From an uncultured beta proteobacterium (GTDB lineage Bacteria > Pseudomonadota > Gammaproteobacteria > Burkholderiales > SG8-41), in NCBI GenBank assembly GCA_903893565.1, contig CAITMU010000072.1:1-64000 (forward strand): a DNA stretch of 64,000 bases, given 5' to 3'. Positions within the stretch are counted from its first letter, which is position 1. Each line of letters opens with the position of its first letter. Shown piece after piece: positions 7,692 to 16,223 of this stretch. Both the position numbers and the translations under genes were made by a program. The notes under the pieces are model-generated. The model had not been told where the DNA came from. It did not search any database and saw only the letters and a list, made by a program, of their open reading frames with translations.

Positions 7692-9977
7692 CTAAGGTTT
7701 TGGCGTTGGTGGGGTTGCAGGCTTCACTACCGGGCTACTCGTGCTGCCATTAGTGGGTGTGGCTGGCGGTGTTGTGGTGGCCGCGTTGGCTGGCGCTTGG
7801 TTTGCCCCCGAAGTCGGCAAAGTAGCATTGTTGGTAATAGTCAGAACTGGACTGGCTTCGACTTGAGAGTCCTTTTGGAGTTGAATCATATCTTTATAGC
7901 GACCCAGGGAAAGCGCCTCGGCGCTATCGGCGTCGCGAACGACCACGGGACGTAAAAAAACCATGAGGTTGGTTTTAGCGCGATTTCTGGTTTCGCTCCG
8001 GAAAAGACTACCAAAAAAGGACAGATTGCCAAGTCCCGGTACTTGATCTCGAGTGCCCTGATAGCTATCCGAGAGTAAGCCACCTAATACAATGATGCCA
8101 CCGTCTTGGACTAAAACATTGGATTCAATCGAACGTTTATCGGTAATCAGACCCAATGTAGACACGGCGGTTGCGTCGATGCTGGAGACTTCTTGAAAAA
8201 TGGTGAGTTTAATGGTGCCGTTATCGCTAATTTGTGGTTTGACGCGTAATGTGAGTCCTACATCTTTGCGCTCAATGGTCTGGAACGGATTGACCGAACC
8301 ATTGACCGTATTATTATTGGTGTATTGACCCGTGACGAAAGGAACATTCCGACCGACCACGATTTTAGCTTCCTCATTATCTAAGGTCAGTAGTGTGGGA
8401 CGAGACAAGACGTTGCTGTCCCCTGCACTTTGTAAAAAATTAGCCAACGAAGTCAGTATAAATTGTCCATTGACTTTGCGTCCCGTCCCGATATTCAAAC
8501 CTGCTCCCGGCAGCACTTTGCCTAAGCCGGTTTCGAGATTAATGAGGTTGTTGCCCCCGGCATTAAAGTTAGTGCCCATGACGCCTACCATGGAAGAATT
8601 TTTATTACCAATCACGTTTTGCCATTGGATGCCAAATTGGGCCTCTTTGGAGGAATCGACCTCAGCGATAAGACTCTCGACCATGACCTGAGCGCGTCGT
8701 GTGTCGAGCATATCAATCACAGCCCGTATCTGACGAAACTGAGGCTCTGGGGCGGTGATGATTAAAGCGTTGGTGGAGGTATCTGCCTGAATTTGTCCCC
8801 CACTGGAATTGAGATTTTGTGTGCTGTTGGAGGATGAGGCTAGGCTGAGTGTAGGCACGCTGCCGCTATTCAGACTGCTACCCGTGTTGGTGCTGATTGG
8901 TTGGGGTGCTGGGGTCAAAGGGGGGGAACCCGAGCCAACGCCCGCAGCCGAGCCATGACCATCGGCCGCCATGGCAGCGCGCAAGGTGCCAACGAGTTTG
9001 GCCGCTTCTGCATTTTTCAGATACACCACGTGAATATTGCCACTGGTCAGAGCACTGCCAGGACGATCCAGTTTCTTGATAAGATCTCGCACCTGGGCTT
9101 CGCGCGCGTTATTGGCAGCCCGTAGGATAATGGAGTTGCTGCGCGGTTCAGCCAAAAGAGTCGTTTTGTAGCCGCCCTCCGGTGAAGTGCCCCCTGGACT
9201 GGCCCCCGAAGCGGGATTGGCCGCATTGGCGTTTTCAATGAGTCGGTTTAGCAGCGGCAATAATTCCATGGCAGTAGCATATTGAAGCGGAATGACCTCT
9301 ACGTCACTCGCGTTAGACACATCAAGGGCTGAAATGATGCGCTCCATACGCTGAAGGTTATCGGCGTAATCGGTAATGACTAAAGCGTTAGTGCCCGCAC
9401 TGACGTTGATCGTATTGTTTGGACTAATGAGGGGACGCAAAATGGCAACGAGATTGTTGGCATTTTCGTGGTTTAACTTAAAAATCTGGGTCATTACCTG
9501 TCCATTGGACACCGAGGTCCCGGCAGGCACCACGGCGATGGAACCCCCTTGCTGCTTTGCCTCTGCCTCAGGCAGAATTTTGTAGAGTCCCTGAGTTTCA
9601 ATGACCGCAAAGCCTTGAAGCCGTAGGGTCGCTAAAAATTGGTCCCACGCTTCGCTGGCTGAAACTGGTTTTTCTGTGGTGAGATTAATCGTGCCTTTGA
9701 CCCTGGGATCGACGATGAGGTTGCGTCCATTCAAAGGCGCCAATGTGCGGGCGACGGCCTCGATTTCTGCGTTCGAGAAATTGAGTGTGATAGTAGGAAT
9801 TTTTTTGCCAGGTCGTACTTTGGCTTTTGCCGCAGGCACGGGGCTCGCCGTAGTCGCTGCAGGTGTTGCGGGGGTTGCAGGTTTTGGTGAGGGGGGCGTT
9901 TGCGCGGTTGAATAAAAAGTGAGCGCGCATCCTGTCAACAGTAGCGCCAGTTCAATTCGCTTTGTTCGAAAGATCAT
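7692..9977 (-). CDS. gspD: Type II secretion outer-membrane secretin GspD
   Basis: Outer-membrane secretin through which folded substrates exit. The 761-aa protein begins with a signal segment (LALLLTGCALTFYSTAQ), then a Pro/Ala-rich linker and the N0 domain (NFSNAEIEAVARTLAPLNGRN). The N1-N3 domains follow, with repeated VIPLQYA / VVYLKNAEAAKLV strands separated by Gly/Ser-rich loops. The secretin core holds VPFVTGQ and a VQDGGIIVLGGLL motif near residue 640. The tail is Pro/Thr-rich. No pilotin gene is seen. Its ATG overlaps the gspN stop (ATGA). Confidence 0.95.
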   Translation of the reverse strand: MIFRTKRIELALLLTGCALTFYSTAQTPPSPKPATPATPAATTASPVPAAKAKVRPGKKIPTITLNFSNAEIEAVARTLAPLNGRNLIVDPRVKGTINLTTEKPVSASEAWDQFLATLRLQGFAVIETQGLYKILPEAEAKQQGGSIAVVPAGTSVSNGQVMTQIFKLNHENANNLVAILRPLISPNNTINVSAGTNALVITDYADNLQRMERIISALDVSNASDVEVIPLQYATAMELLPLLNRLIENANAANPASGASPGGTSPEGGYKTTLLAEPRSNSIILRAANNAREAQVRDLIKKLDRPGSALTSGNIHVVYLKNAEAAKLVGTLRAAMAADGHGSAAGVGSGSPPLTPAPQPISTNTGSSLNSGSVPTLSLASSSNSTQNLNSSGGQIQADTSTNALIITAPEPQFRQIRAVIDMLDTRRAQVMVESLIAEVDSSKEAQFGIQWQNVIGNKNSSMVGVMGTNFNAGGNNLINLETGLGKVLPGAGLNIGTGRKVNGQFILTSLANFLQSAGDSNVLSRPTLLTLDNEEAKIVVGRNVPFVTGQYTNNNTVNGSVNPFQTIERKDVGLTLRVKPQISDNGTIKLTIFQEVSSIDATAVSTLGLITDKRSIESNVLVQDGGIIVLGGLLSDSYQGTRDQVPGLGNLSFFGSLFRSETRNRAKTNLMVFLRPVVVRDADSAEALSLGRYKDMIQLQKDSQVEASPVLTITNNATLPTSGANQAPANAATTTPPATPTNGSTSSPVVKPATPPTPKP

Positions 9978-10786
9978 GTTGAGCCTAATTTTAAAATAAT
10001 ATCCGATCCTCTGCGTTCCCCCAATAAATTCAGTAGGTTCGCTAATGAGGTTTCATGCCCTGGCGAGGCGTTACCCACGCCATTAAATTGTAATTGACCG
10101 TTTTGCCATTGACCATCGCCGTTGAGTCGTAATTGCCCCTGGAGCGTTTTTAGATGAACCGTGGGATTAGCACCCCCAGCAATGTTGACGAGATAATGGC
10201 CTAAGGGCCTCACCGTTGAGAGTCGAGAACTGATGCCATCCAGCGTTATGAGGAGGTGTCCCTCAAATTGCCAACCTTGAGGGATTTGCCGCCATTCTAC
10301 CGCATCGGTCTTTAGGGTGATGGGACCATCGAGGGCGATGGTGTTCCAGGGCGCTCCAAGACCGGCTAGCCATGCGGCAGGCCATTGGGAACTTAAGTTT
10401 TGTAGTTTCATCCTAAAGCCGGTTCCCTCCCATTGAGCCTCCAACCCAATAAAAGTTTTCGTCCCATGGCTTAGCTGAAAAAAAATACCCAGGGGCAAAA
10501 GGGGTGTGATGTGCCATTCCAAGCGTTGCGGTAAGCTCACATCGGTTTGCCCCCCCATTTCGCTGGATAATGCCCATTGGGCTGAGCCGTGCCATAGGCT
10601 ACCCTCTTCGTGGGTGAGACGAAGATGTTGTTGACTGGCATGCCATACCGCGGTGACGAACCACTGGGCTGGGGCAAAAAAAACAAGTCCCAATAATAGG
10701 CCCGCACCGATACCTGAAAAGGCCCAAAGTCTTGCACGCCACGGCTTGGGGGGTACGGCAAAGTTTCGTCCTGGCATGCGCGTCAT
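9974..10786 (-). CDS. gspN: Type II secretion protein GspN
   Basis: Accessory T2SS protein found in a subset of systems, including those of Burkholderiales. It is 270 aa with one N-terminal membrane helix (WAFSGIGAGLLLGLVFFAPAQW) and a beta-rich periplasmic domain (WHITPLLPLGIFFQL, LKTLQGQLRLNGDGQW). The C-terminal residues resemble the GspN/PilN-like conserved ending. Both ends overlap their neighbours by ATGA, which suggests translational coupling with gspM and gspD. Confidence 0.85.
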   Translation of the reverse strand: MTRMPGRNFAVPPKPWRARLWAFSGIGAGLLLGLVFFAPAQWFVTAVWHASQQHLRLTHEEGSLWHGSAQWALSSEMGGQTDVSLPQRLEWHITPLLPLGIFFQLSHGTKTFIGLEAQWEGTGFRMKLQNLSSQWPAAWLAGLGAPWNTIALDGPITLKTDAVEWRQIPQGWQFEGHLLITLDGISSRLSTVRPLGHYLVNIAGGANPTVHLKTLQGQLRLNGDGQWQNGQLQFNGVGNASPGHETSLANLLNLLGERRGSDIILKLGST

Positions 10787-11316
10787 GGTTTTGTGCTATT
10801 GATTTGCAGCAATGGGGTGACAAACACCACACGCCCATCCCAGTTTCCGGGGCTTGAAGATTGAGTCCATTGGGCCTCGATGACGACCGCCAAGGCCTGT
10901 GCGCGCGCATCGATTAGGCATTGGGTCAAACTTTTTGCGCTTAATGACTTGAAATTAACCACGCTACGGTTGCCCTCCATCGTGATTTGGGCTTGAGGGC
11001 CTAGGGCTGCAATCAGTTTGGGTAAGTTTTGCGCATTGGCGGTCGTATTGTTTTGGCTCACGGCGCGAATACGCTTCACTTCTTCTGCAATCCACAGTGC
11101 TTCGGTTTGCTCTTCTTGCCAACGATTGTGTTGTCGCTCATGGGTTTGAATTATTTTTAAAGCCGGGGCAAAACCCCCGTACCACACACTCAAGGCCATG
11201 AAAAAGGTAAGCGCTATTTTAAGCGTATTTTTCTCTCGGGATGGCAGCCCCCGGTAGCGAGATTTCAACGTTTGTATGAAGGCGTTAGCCTCTGCCTGGG
11301 ATTGGGGTAGGCTCAT
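10783..11316 (-). CDS. gspM: Type II secretion protein GspM
   Basis: Inner-membrane assembly platform component that partners GspL. ATG at 11316 overlaps the gspL stop as ATGA and gives 177 aa; a longer in-frame start at 11364 lies inside gspL and is less likely. An N-terminal cytoplasmic stretch is followed by one membrane helix (LKIALTFFMALSVWYGGFAP) and a periplasmic coiled/ferredoxin-like domain. Sequence is poorly conserved in this family, so the call rests on size, topology and position. Confidence 0.85.
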   Translation of the reverse strand: MSLPQSQAEANAFIQTLKSRYRGLPSREKNTLKIALTFFMALSVWYGGFAPALKIIQTHERQHNRWQEEQTEALWIAEEVKRIRAVSQNNTTANAQNLPKLIAALGPQAQITMEGNRSVVNFKSLSAKSLTQCLIDARAQALAVVIEAQWTQSSSPGNWDGRVVFVTPLLQINSTKP

Positions 11317-12503
11317 GGTTGGACCGTAGCGCTTAAGATGGCTTTTTGGGATTCTTGGCGCCATTCATAGTGGTATTGCGCCCAGTTGACCTGAGATAAT
11401 TTTTGTAGTGTCGGCCCATCAAGTCCTTCCAGATGTAATTGTCCGTTCTCGAAGCGAATGGCCGTGGGCGTGGCCCCTGGGCTCAGGTATTGTCCTACCG
11501 TGCTTAGCATGACATCCAGATCATCGTTTTTCTCGATCCCTTTACTTTGCTGCAGTCGGGCCAATTCGCCGCGCATTTGTAGTAAAGGCTCCACAATCAC
11601 CTTAACTGCTGGAAACGATTCGTTTAGAGCCCGTTTTAGAATTTGTAATTGCGCTTCGCGCTGTTGGTTGATATGCCATGCCCAAGCGTTTAAGCCGATG
11701 ATTTGGATCATGAGGATGAGAACCAGCGCCCAGCGTGTTGCACGCCATTGATCGCCGTAGATGAAGGATTGCCACGTTTGTTGTAATTGTCGCCAGCCCC
11801 GTAGTCGGGTCGATTGTTCCCATTCTCCTTGAGCCAGATCCCAGCCGTTGTGGCAGGCCAATAAGCCACGTTGTGCGCTGGTTTGTATTTGGCAGGTTGG
11901 TACGAGGGCGTTGGCTAAGCTCAGTAGGGCCGGTTCGGCATAGCAGTGAGTCGGCGGCTGCTCTGGCTCATAACCCAAACTAGGCCATTGGTGCGATTGA
12001 CGAGGTAAACTTAACACCGAGGTGTCGTTAGACCAGACAATGCTGGGATGCTCAGGCGAACCCATCCAGTGCAATTGCTGCTCAGAGGCGCTCGGTGCTG
12101 GACATAATTCAGGCACCAGACGTTGCGGGGTGAGGCCCTGCGATTCAAAAGGGGCTAGTGCTTCACGAAGCCAAGTCTTGGCGCAAACGGCCACTTGCGT
12201 TTTGCCGCCTTTGTGAACGGGACTGTTGGGGGCGAGTGCAAAGTGTAGGTTGCTCGCCTCTTCTAGGAGGTGATCTTCTAATAACCCCATCAGTACGGGA
12301 TTGATACGATTTTGATTGCCGGGGGGTAAGGTCACTGGATGCCAAGACAGCACTGACCAAGGAATGATGGCCACCAGTTCGCCGCTATCACGAGGCAACT
12401 CGGCAATGGGCGCCTCACCACTGTGCAAGATATGCAGAGCATTTGAACTTTGCACGTAACTGACAACCGCCGAAGGGGTCAGGGGCAGGAAGACGATTAA
12501 CAT
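11313..12503 (-). CDS. gspL: Type II secretion protein GspL
   Basis: Bitopic inner-membrane protein that recruits GspE. ATG 12503 overlaps the gspK stop by seven bases and gives 396 aa. The N-terminal two thirds form the cytoplasmic actin-like domain (IIPWSVLSWHPVTLPPG, EDHLLEEASNLHFAL); a single helix (RWALVLILMIQIIGLNAWAW) is followed by a periplasmic domain with coiled-coil character and GATPTAIRFENGQLHLEG. Typical T2SS_GspL size and layout. Confidence 0.9.
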   Translation of the reverse strand: MLIVFLPLTPSAVVSYVQSSNALHILHSGEAPIAELPRDSGELVAIIPWSVLSWHPVTLPPGNQNRINPVLMGLLEDHLLEEASNLHFALAPNSPVHKGGKTQVAVCAKTWLREALAPFESQGLTPQRLVPELCPAPSASEQQLHWMGSPEHPSIVWSNDTSVLSLPRQSHQWPSLGYEPEQPPTHCYAEPALLSLANALVPTCQIQTSAQRGLLACHNGWDLAQGEWEQSTRLRGWRQLQQTWQSFIYGDQWRATRWALVLILMIQIIGLNAWAWHINQQREAQLQILKRALNESFPAVKVIVEPLLQMRGELARLQQSKGIEKNDDLDVMLSTVGQYLSPGATPTAIRFENGQLHLEGLDGPTLQKLSQVNWAQYHYEWRQESQKAILSATVQP

Positions 12504-13501
12504 GGTTGAGGCACGCTGATTGGGCAACCCAGCTCAGACCCCTGAGGGCGTCTTTCCCGCCAGAGGGTTTTGACATTGATCCCGTCGCGTTGAACGACCG
12601 AGCGTTCCAGCATCAGGATCTCATGCATTCGCATTTGACAGAAGATTTCAAAAAAATTACTACTGATCGTGTGATCGGTGTCGCTAATGATGGCGGTTGT
12701 GCGACCTAGGGCAAGGCGGACGGACTCTAAGTTGTCCCAAGGGTGTTCGTCGCGCTGACTGACTAACCGTTTGGCGTTTGAAGCGTCTAGGCCTAGAATC
12801 GCTGACTGCAGTACGGGGGCGCTGGCCGTGTTAAGGTTAAGACTGGTCTTTAAGGGTAACCAAGTCACATAGGGGGCTAGTTTTTTTAGTGTTTCGTGGC
12901 TTAAACCAAACCAAGATAGTTGTTCGACCCGCTGTGGCATCAAAGTGAGGTTGGCATTTTTGTCTGACCGAGGGGTGCTCGCTAGGGCTAATGCCTTCAG
13001 AAGGCTTTCCAGTTCGCTCATGGGTAGGTCCAGCAATTGAAAAAGATGGCGGAATTTGTCGGCCTCGGTCGGTATGATTTTTCCGGTGTCATAAAGATTT
13101 CTCACATTTAATCGAGATTGCAAGTCGGAGATACGGCCTGATAAAAAAATATCGTTAGTCAGTCCACTCGTGTCATCGACGTTATTGCCGATAGCGGCAA
13201 GAAAGGCGGAGAGTTTGACCTCTTTTAATGGCACGGCCCACGGTTCGGTTAAAGCGTCTATTTTGCTGGAAAGGGCATCTTGGCGTAATACCAATCGAGC
13301 CCAGTCCAAGGCGCTGCCCAGTAGCCATCGGGCTTGCTGAGCATCGCGTTCAGTGGATTCTACATTGAATTGCAGGCTTTGCTGCCATAGAGCGGCGCTC
13401 GCTAAGGCGCTAATGAGTGCCACCACCATGAGTGCCATTAAAAGGGCCGCGCCACGAGCGCGTGCACGGCTAGGTCCGGGAGCAAAGGGGAGCGCTCTCA
13501 T
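12497..13501 (-). CDS. gspK: Type II secretion minor pseudopilin GspK
   Basis: Large minor pseudopilin at the pseudopilus tip, 334 aa from ATG 13501 (ATGA overlap with gspJ). The N-terminus is short and basic, with an ARGAALLMALMVVALISAL segment: the cleavage Gly is followed by Ala, and the Glu5 of other pseudopilins is absent, as is usual for GspK. SGRISDLQSRLNVRNL and LNLNTASAPVLQSAILG are the conserved GspK alpha-domain motifs. An in-frame start six codons earlier, inside gspJ, is less likely. Confidence 0.93.
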   Translation of the reverse strand: MRALPFAPGPSRARARGAALLMALMVVALISALASAALWQQSLQFNVESTERDAQQARWLLGSALDWARLVLRQDALSSKIDALTEPWAVPLKEVKLSAFLAAIGNNVDDTSGLTNDIFLSGRISDLQSRLNVRNLYDTGKIIPTEADKFRHLFQLLDLPMSELESLLKALALASTPRSDKNANLTLMPQRVEQLSWFGLSHETLKKLAPYVTWLPLKTSLNLNTASAPVLQSAILGLDASNAKRLVSQRDEHPWDNLESVRLALGRTTAIISDTDHTISSNFFEIFCQMRMHEILMLERSVVQRDGINVKTLWRERRPQGSELGCPISVPQPC

Positions 13502-14232
13502 GTGCGAGGGGCTTGCCATTGGGGGGCCGCCCAGTCGAGCACTAGGCTACCTTGGCCGGCAAGACTATTAGGCGGGAGGGAGCCTTGCATGAGAGCATTT
13601 TGTGAATGAGTGGCCGGTAAGTATAGCTCTAAGCGAATGCCTTGCGCAGTGGCGTCAACGCTCTCTTTGGTATTGTCAGCGCTTGATAGGGGGTTACTCC
13701 AAGCATTATTACGAAAGTATAAAATACGCCACTGGGCAATACTGCCAATACGTGCCTCCTGTTGACGCAGTTCACCGCTGGGGTTTTGTCCCCATTGTGC
13801 GACTTGTTGCCAGGCTTGCTGTACGGCCTCTGGTTTTATGAGGTCTACCGATTGCCATCGGAGCCACTGTCCTTCACGAAGTGTCCAACCCACGACCACT
13901 AGGCCTACGTCGGAGCCATCGGCTTGGGGCGTGGCGCTACGGCGTAATATTCGCAACACCCGACCATCCCAATCAACGGCACTGGGCAGTAGGGTGGGGG
14001 CTGGAAAAAAGGCATCTAAATCGAGCTTCCATTGACTGATTCCCATTCGTAGGGCGTAGACATGATCATTGTGACTTTGCGTGATTTCTCGTGATCGCAC
14101 GAGGCTTGCGATTCCCCCCCAGGCCATTACCGCTAATAAAGACATGATGAGCAATGACACCAGTAATTCGATGAGGGTAAAGCCCGTGGTGCGGCGAAGT
14201 CGAGGTAGGGGGAGGGGAAGGCGTTCAGTCAT
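13498..14232 (-). CDS. gspJ: Type II secretion minor pseudopilin GspJ
   Basis: Minor pseudopilin of the tip complex, 244 aa. The prepilin cleavage motif is TTGFTLIELLVSLLIMSLL around residues 15-33, with Glu at +5. Downstream LDAFFPAPTL, LRILRRSAT and VGWTLREGQWLRWQ are family-like. It is encoded between gspI (2-base gap) and gspK (ATGA overlap). Confidence 0.93.
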   Translation of the reverse strand: MTERLPLPLPRLRRTTGFTLIELLVSLLIMSLLAVMAWGGIASLVRSREITQSHNDHVYALRMGISQWKLDLDAFFPAPTLLPSAVDWDGRVLRILRRSATPQADGSDVGLVVVGWTLREGQWLRWQSVDLIKPEAVQQAWQQVAQWGQNPSGELRQQEARIGSIAQWRILYFRNNAWSNPLSSADNTKESVDATAQGIRLELYLPATHSQNALMQGSLPPNSLAGQGSLVLDWAAPQWQAPRT

Positions 14233-14234
14233 GA

Positions 14235-14588
14235 CTAATACCGAGAGATCAACGCACTCACGCGCATTAAGGGGATGTTATCATTAAACACTTGAACATC
14301 GACCCTTCGAAAGGAAGGGTTGGGGGTGGATAGAATGCTTTGCGTGACACGCAAGGGGAGTTCGGCCTGAGGGCAAGACAATTGTTGTACGCCGATATCC
14401 GGGTAGCGGTTCATGAGGGTGATGGCCGTTAACGTGTTATCCACGCACATTTGAGCCAGTAGCATTTGCCACTGCCGTTCGGCATTTTGAGTCATCGCGC
14501 CACTGGCCCGAAATCCTGCCATGAGACTGATGGCCAGAACACTCAGGGCGATCAACACTTCGACTAAAGTAAAGCCCTTTGCTTTCAT
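14235..14588 (-). CDS. gspI: Type II secretion minor pseudopilin GspI
   Basis: Short minor pseudopilin, 117 aa, with the prepilin signature KGFTLVEVLIALSVLAISLMAG at the very N-terminus, followed by DNTLTAITLMN, the conserved GspI helix-end motif. The start overlaps the gspH stop (ATGA). It needs the prepilin peptidase GspO, which is not encoded in this window. Confidence 0.93.
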   Translation of the reverse strand: MKAKGFTLVEVLIALSVLAISLMAGFRASGAMTQNAERQWQMLLAQMCVDNTLTAITLMNRYPDIGVQQLSCPQAELPLRVTQSILSTPNPSFRRVDVQVFNDNIPLMRVSALISRY

Positions 14589-15019
14589 GGTTTCGCGTGA
14601 AAAGGTAAAACCCCGTCACTGACCAGTGTCAAACTCTGATTGGCAGAACCTGACTGCAGTCGAATGAAAATGGGGCTAGAGATCGCCTCGGGGCTTAACA
14701 CCAGTTGGTTGGGTTCTGCGTAGATGGGGGGATTGAGCCAAGCGGTGAAGGGCGGGGTAGCGGTTTTGTCGTTCACCGCCTGCACACTAAAGCCGGCTGC
14801 GCTAGCCCGCCAAATGAGTGGGGTTCCAGTGGTGCGGGCTAGGCTTCGAGCGGTGTCGAGCACGAGCGCTAAATGATCACTTTCTTGATTGAGCGATTGC
14901 TGTGGATTCGATTGCCAGTTGATAACCACCAGCGCGCTACCAATAGCCATAATGGCCAAAACAACGACCAATTCAATGAGGGTAAACCCCATGCAGCGCG
15001 ACGGAAGGTGGGAAGACAT
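14585..15019 (-). CDS. gspH: Type II secretion minor pseudopilin GspH
   Basis: Minor pseudopilin, 144 aa, with prepilin motif MGFTLIELVVVLAIMAIGSAL near residue 10. The central part (RSLARTTGTPLIWRASAAGFSVQ) and the end (SLTLVSDGVLPF) fit the GspH/FimT fold. About 50 bases separate it from gspG. Confidence 0.92.
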   Translation of the reverse strand: MSSHLPSRCMGFTLIELVVVLAIMAIGSALVVINWQSNPQQSLNQESDHLALVLDTARSLARTTGTPLIWRASAAGFSVQAVNDKTATPPFTAWLNPPIYAEPNQLVLSPEAISSPIFIRLQSGSANQSLTLVSDGVLPFHAKP

Positions 15020-15071
15020 GGGGCAAGATCGAATAAAGGGTCAATGATAAGCCAAGCAATGTATCAGCGCG

Positions 15072-15572
15072 TTATTGCCAACTACCAATATCGGCATTGC
15101 GTCCTTCCCCGCCGCTTTGGCGATCAGCGCCGAAAGACAGAACATCAATAGGTCCCTTGATTCCTGGGTTTAAATACTGGTAGGGATTCCCCCAGGGGTC
15201 ATTGGGTAATTTTTCAATATAGGATTTCCAGTTCATGGGGATGGCACCGGTGGTGGGTTTTTGCACCAGTGCTTGTAGGCCTTGTTCTGAACTGGGGTAG
15301 GTTTGGTTATCTAATCGGTAGAGTTTTAAAGCCTGCATGAGATTGCTAATGTCGGTGCGCGCTGCCGTGACTCTGGCATCGTCGGCCCGTTCCAAGACGT
15401 TGGGGACAATGAGGGCGGCTAACACGCCAATGATAGCCAGCACCACCATTAATTCAATGAGGGTGAACCCCCCGCCGGATGAGGGGGGGCGGGGCCTAGC
15501 ATGCGCTAAAGATGCGATATCCTTTTTTAGGGCGGAATTGAAAGAGCGTGAAAAAAATGACATAGGCGACAT
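15072..15572 (-). CDS. gspG: Type II secretion major pseudopilin GspG
   Basis: Main structural subunit of the pseudopilus. The prepilin motif GGFTLIELMVVLAIIGVLAA precedes VPNVLERADDARVTAARTDI, LKLYRLDNQTYPSSEQGLQAL, WGNPYQYLNPG and DVLSFGADRQSGGEGRNADI, the calcium-binding C-terminal region; together these are diagnostic for GspG. The leader is unusually long (about 35-50 residues with Pro/Arg). Candidate starts are ATG 15572 and ATG 15563; a TTG at 15623 is less likely. It is first in the gspG-F gene run and divergent from gspC. Confidence 0.93.
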   Translation of the reverse strand: MSPMSFFSRSFNSALKKDIASLAHARPRPPSSGGGFTLIELMVVLAIIGVLAALIVPNVLERADDARVTAARTDISNLMQALKLYRLDNQTYPSSEQGLQALVQKPTTGAIPMNWKSYIEKLPNDPWGNPYQYLNPGIKGPIDVLSFGADRQSGGEGRNADIGSWQ

Positions 15573-15644
15573 GAATATCCAATGAAGGGATAATAATAAT
15601 AATTTATTTAACTTCAACCGCAACTTATAACATAATACCAGTAT

Positions 15645-16136
15645 ATGAAAGTTCGATCCTCCTCATCGCAGGCAAAATCCCCCCCGTTTTTATCTTCGGC
15701 TGGTGCCTGTGCCTTTGTCGCCTGGATGGTGGTGGGTCTTTCCGTGTTGGCTTGGGGGCTACGTTGGTGGCCCCAGCCTCTGACGCAGGGTTCTTTGGGG
15801 GTCGTGTTGGCTTCCTCCGGTACGCAATCGGCCGTGCATCCGGAGTGGCTGATGCGTAGTTTAGGCGGTGAAATATCCGGGGAGGCGGCTTCGGCTGCCA
15901 ATTCGCATTTCACCTTGGTGGGTGTGATTAAAGCGGGAGCCAAAGACGGTGCGGTGCTGATTGGTGTTGAGGGTCAAGTGGCTAAGCCCGTGCGGGTGGG
16001 TGCTGAGGTTGCGCCGGGTTGGATTCTTCAATCCGTTGAAATCCGCAGTGCTCATTTTGGTCCCCGACTCGACGGCCCCCCTTTGATGACGTTGAGTCTA
16101 CCCCCGGTGGCTAAAATGGATACCCCGACACCCTAA
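15645..16136 (+). CDS. gspC: Type II secretion protein GspC, PDZ-less
   Basis: Inner-membrane protein linking the platform to the secretin. The 163-aa product has one membrane helix (GACAFVAWMVVGLSVLAWGL) and an HR domain (NSHFTLVGVIKAGAKDGAVLIGVEGQVAKPVRVGAEVAPGW read in parts), but ends soon after in a Pro-rich tail, with no PDZ or coiled coil. Short divergent gspC genes of this kind occur in Burkholderiales. Only about 70 bases separate it from gspG, so the two promoters share this gap. Confidence 0.82.
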   Translation: MKVRSSSSQAKSPPFLSSAGACAFVAWMVVGLSVLAWGLRWWPQPLTQGSLGVVLASSGTQSAVHPEWLMRSLGGEISGEAASAANSHFTLVGVIKAGAKDGAVLIGVEGQVAKPVRVGAEVAPGWILQSVEIRSAHFGPRLDGPPLMTLSLPPVAKMDTPTP

Positions 16137-16159
16137 AACGCGGGGGTCAATGACCCCAT

Positions 16160-16218
16160 CATCAAAAGGCTCCATCGGCCTTGCCGGTGAGAGTTTTGTT
16201 GAAGTCTGACTTTTGATG
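16160..16218. terminator. Long hairpin between convergent gspC and mmgE/prpD gene
   Basis: CATCAAAAG at 16160-16168 pairs with CTTTTGATG at 16210-16218, and a GGGGTCA/TGACCCC palindrome lies just before at 16144-16157. T-tracts are short, so this is a possible bidirectional terminator rather than a certain one. Confidence 0.45.
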
Positions 16219-16223
16219 AGCCG

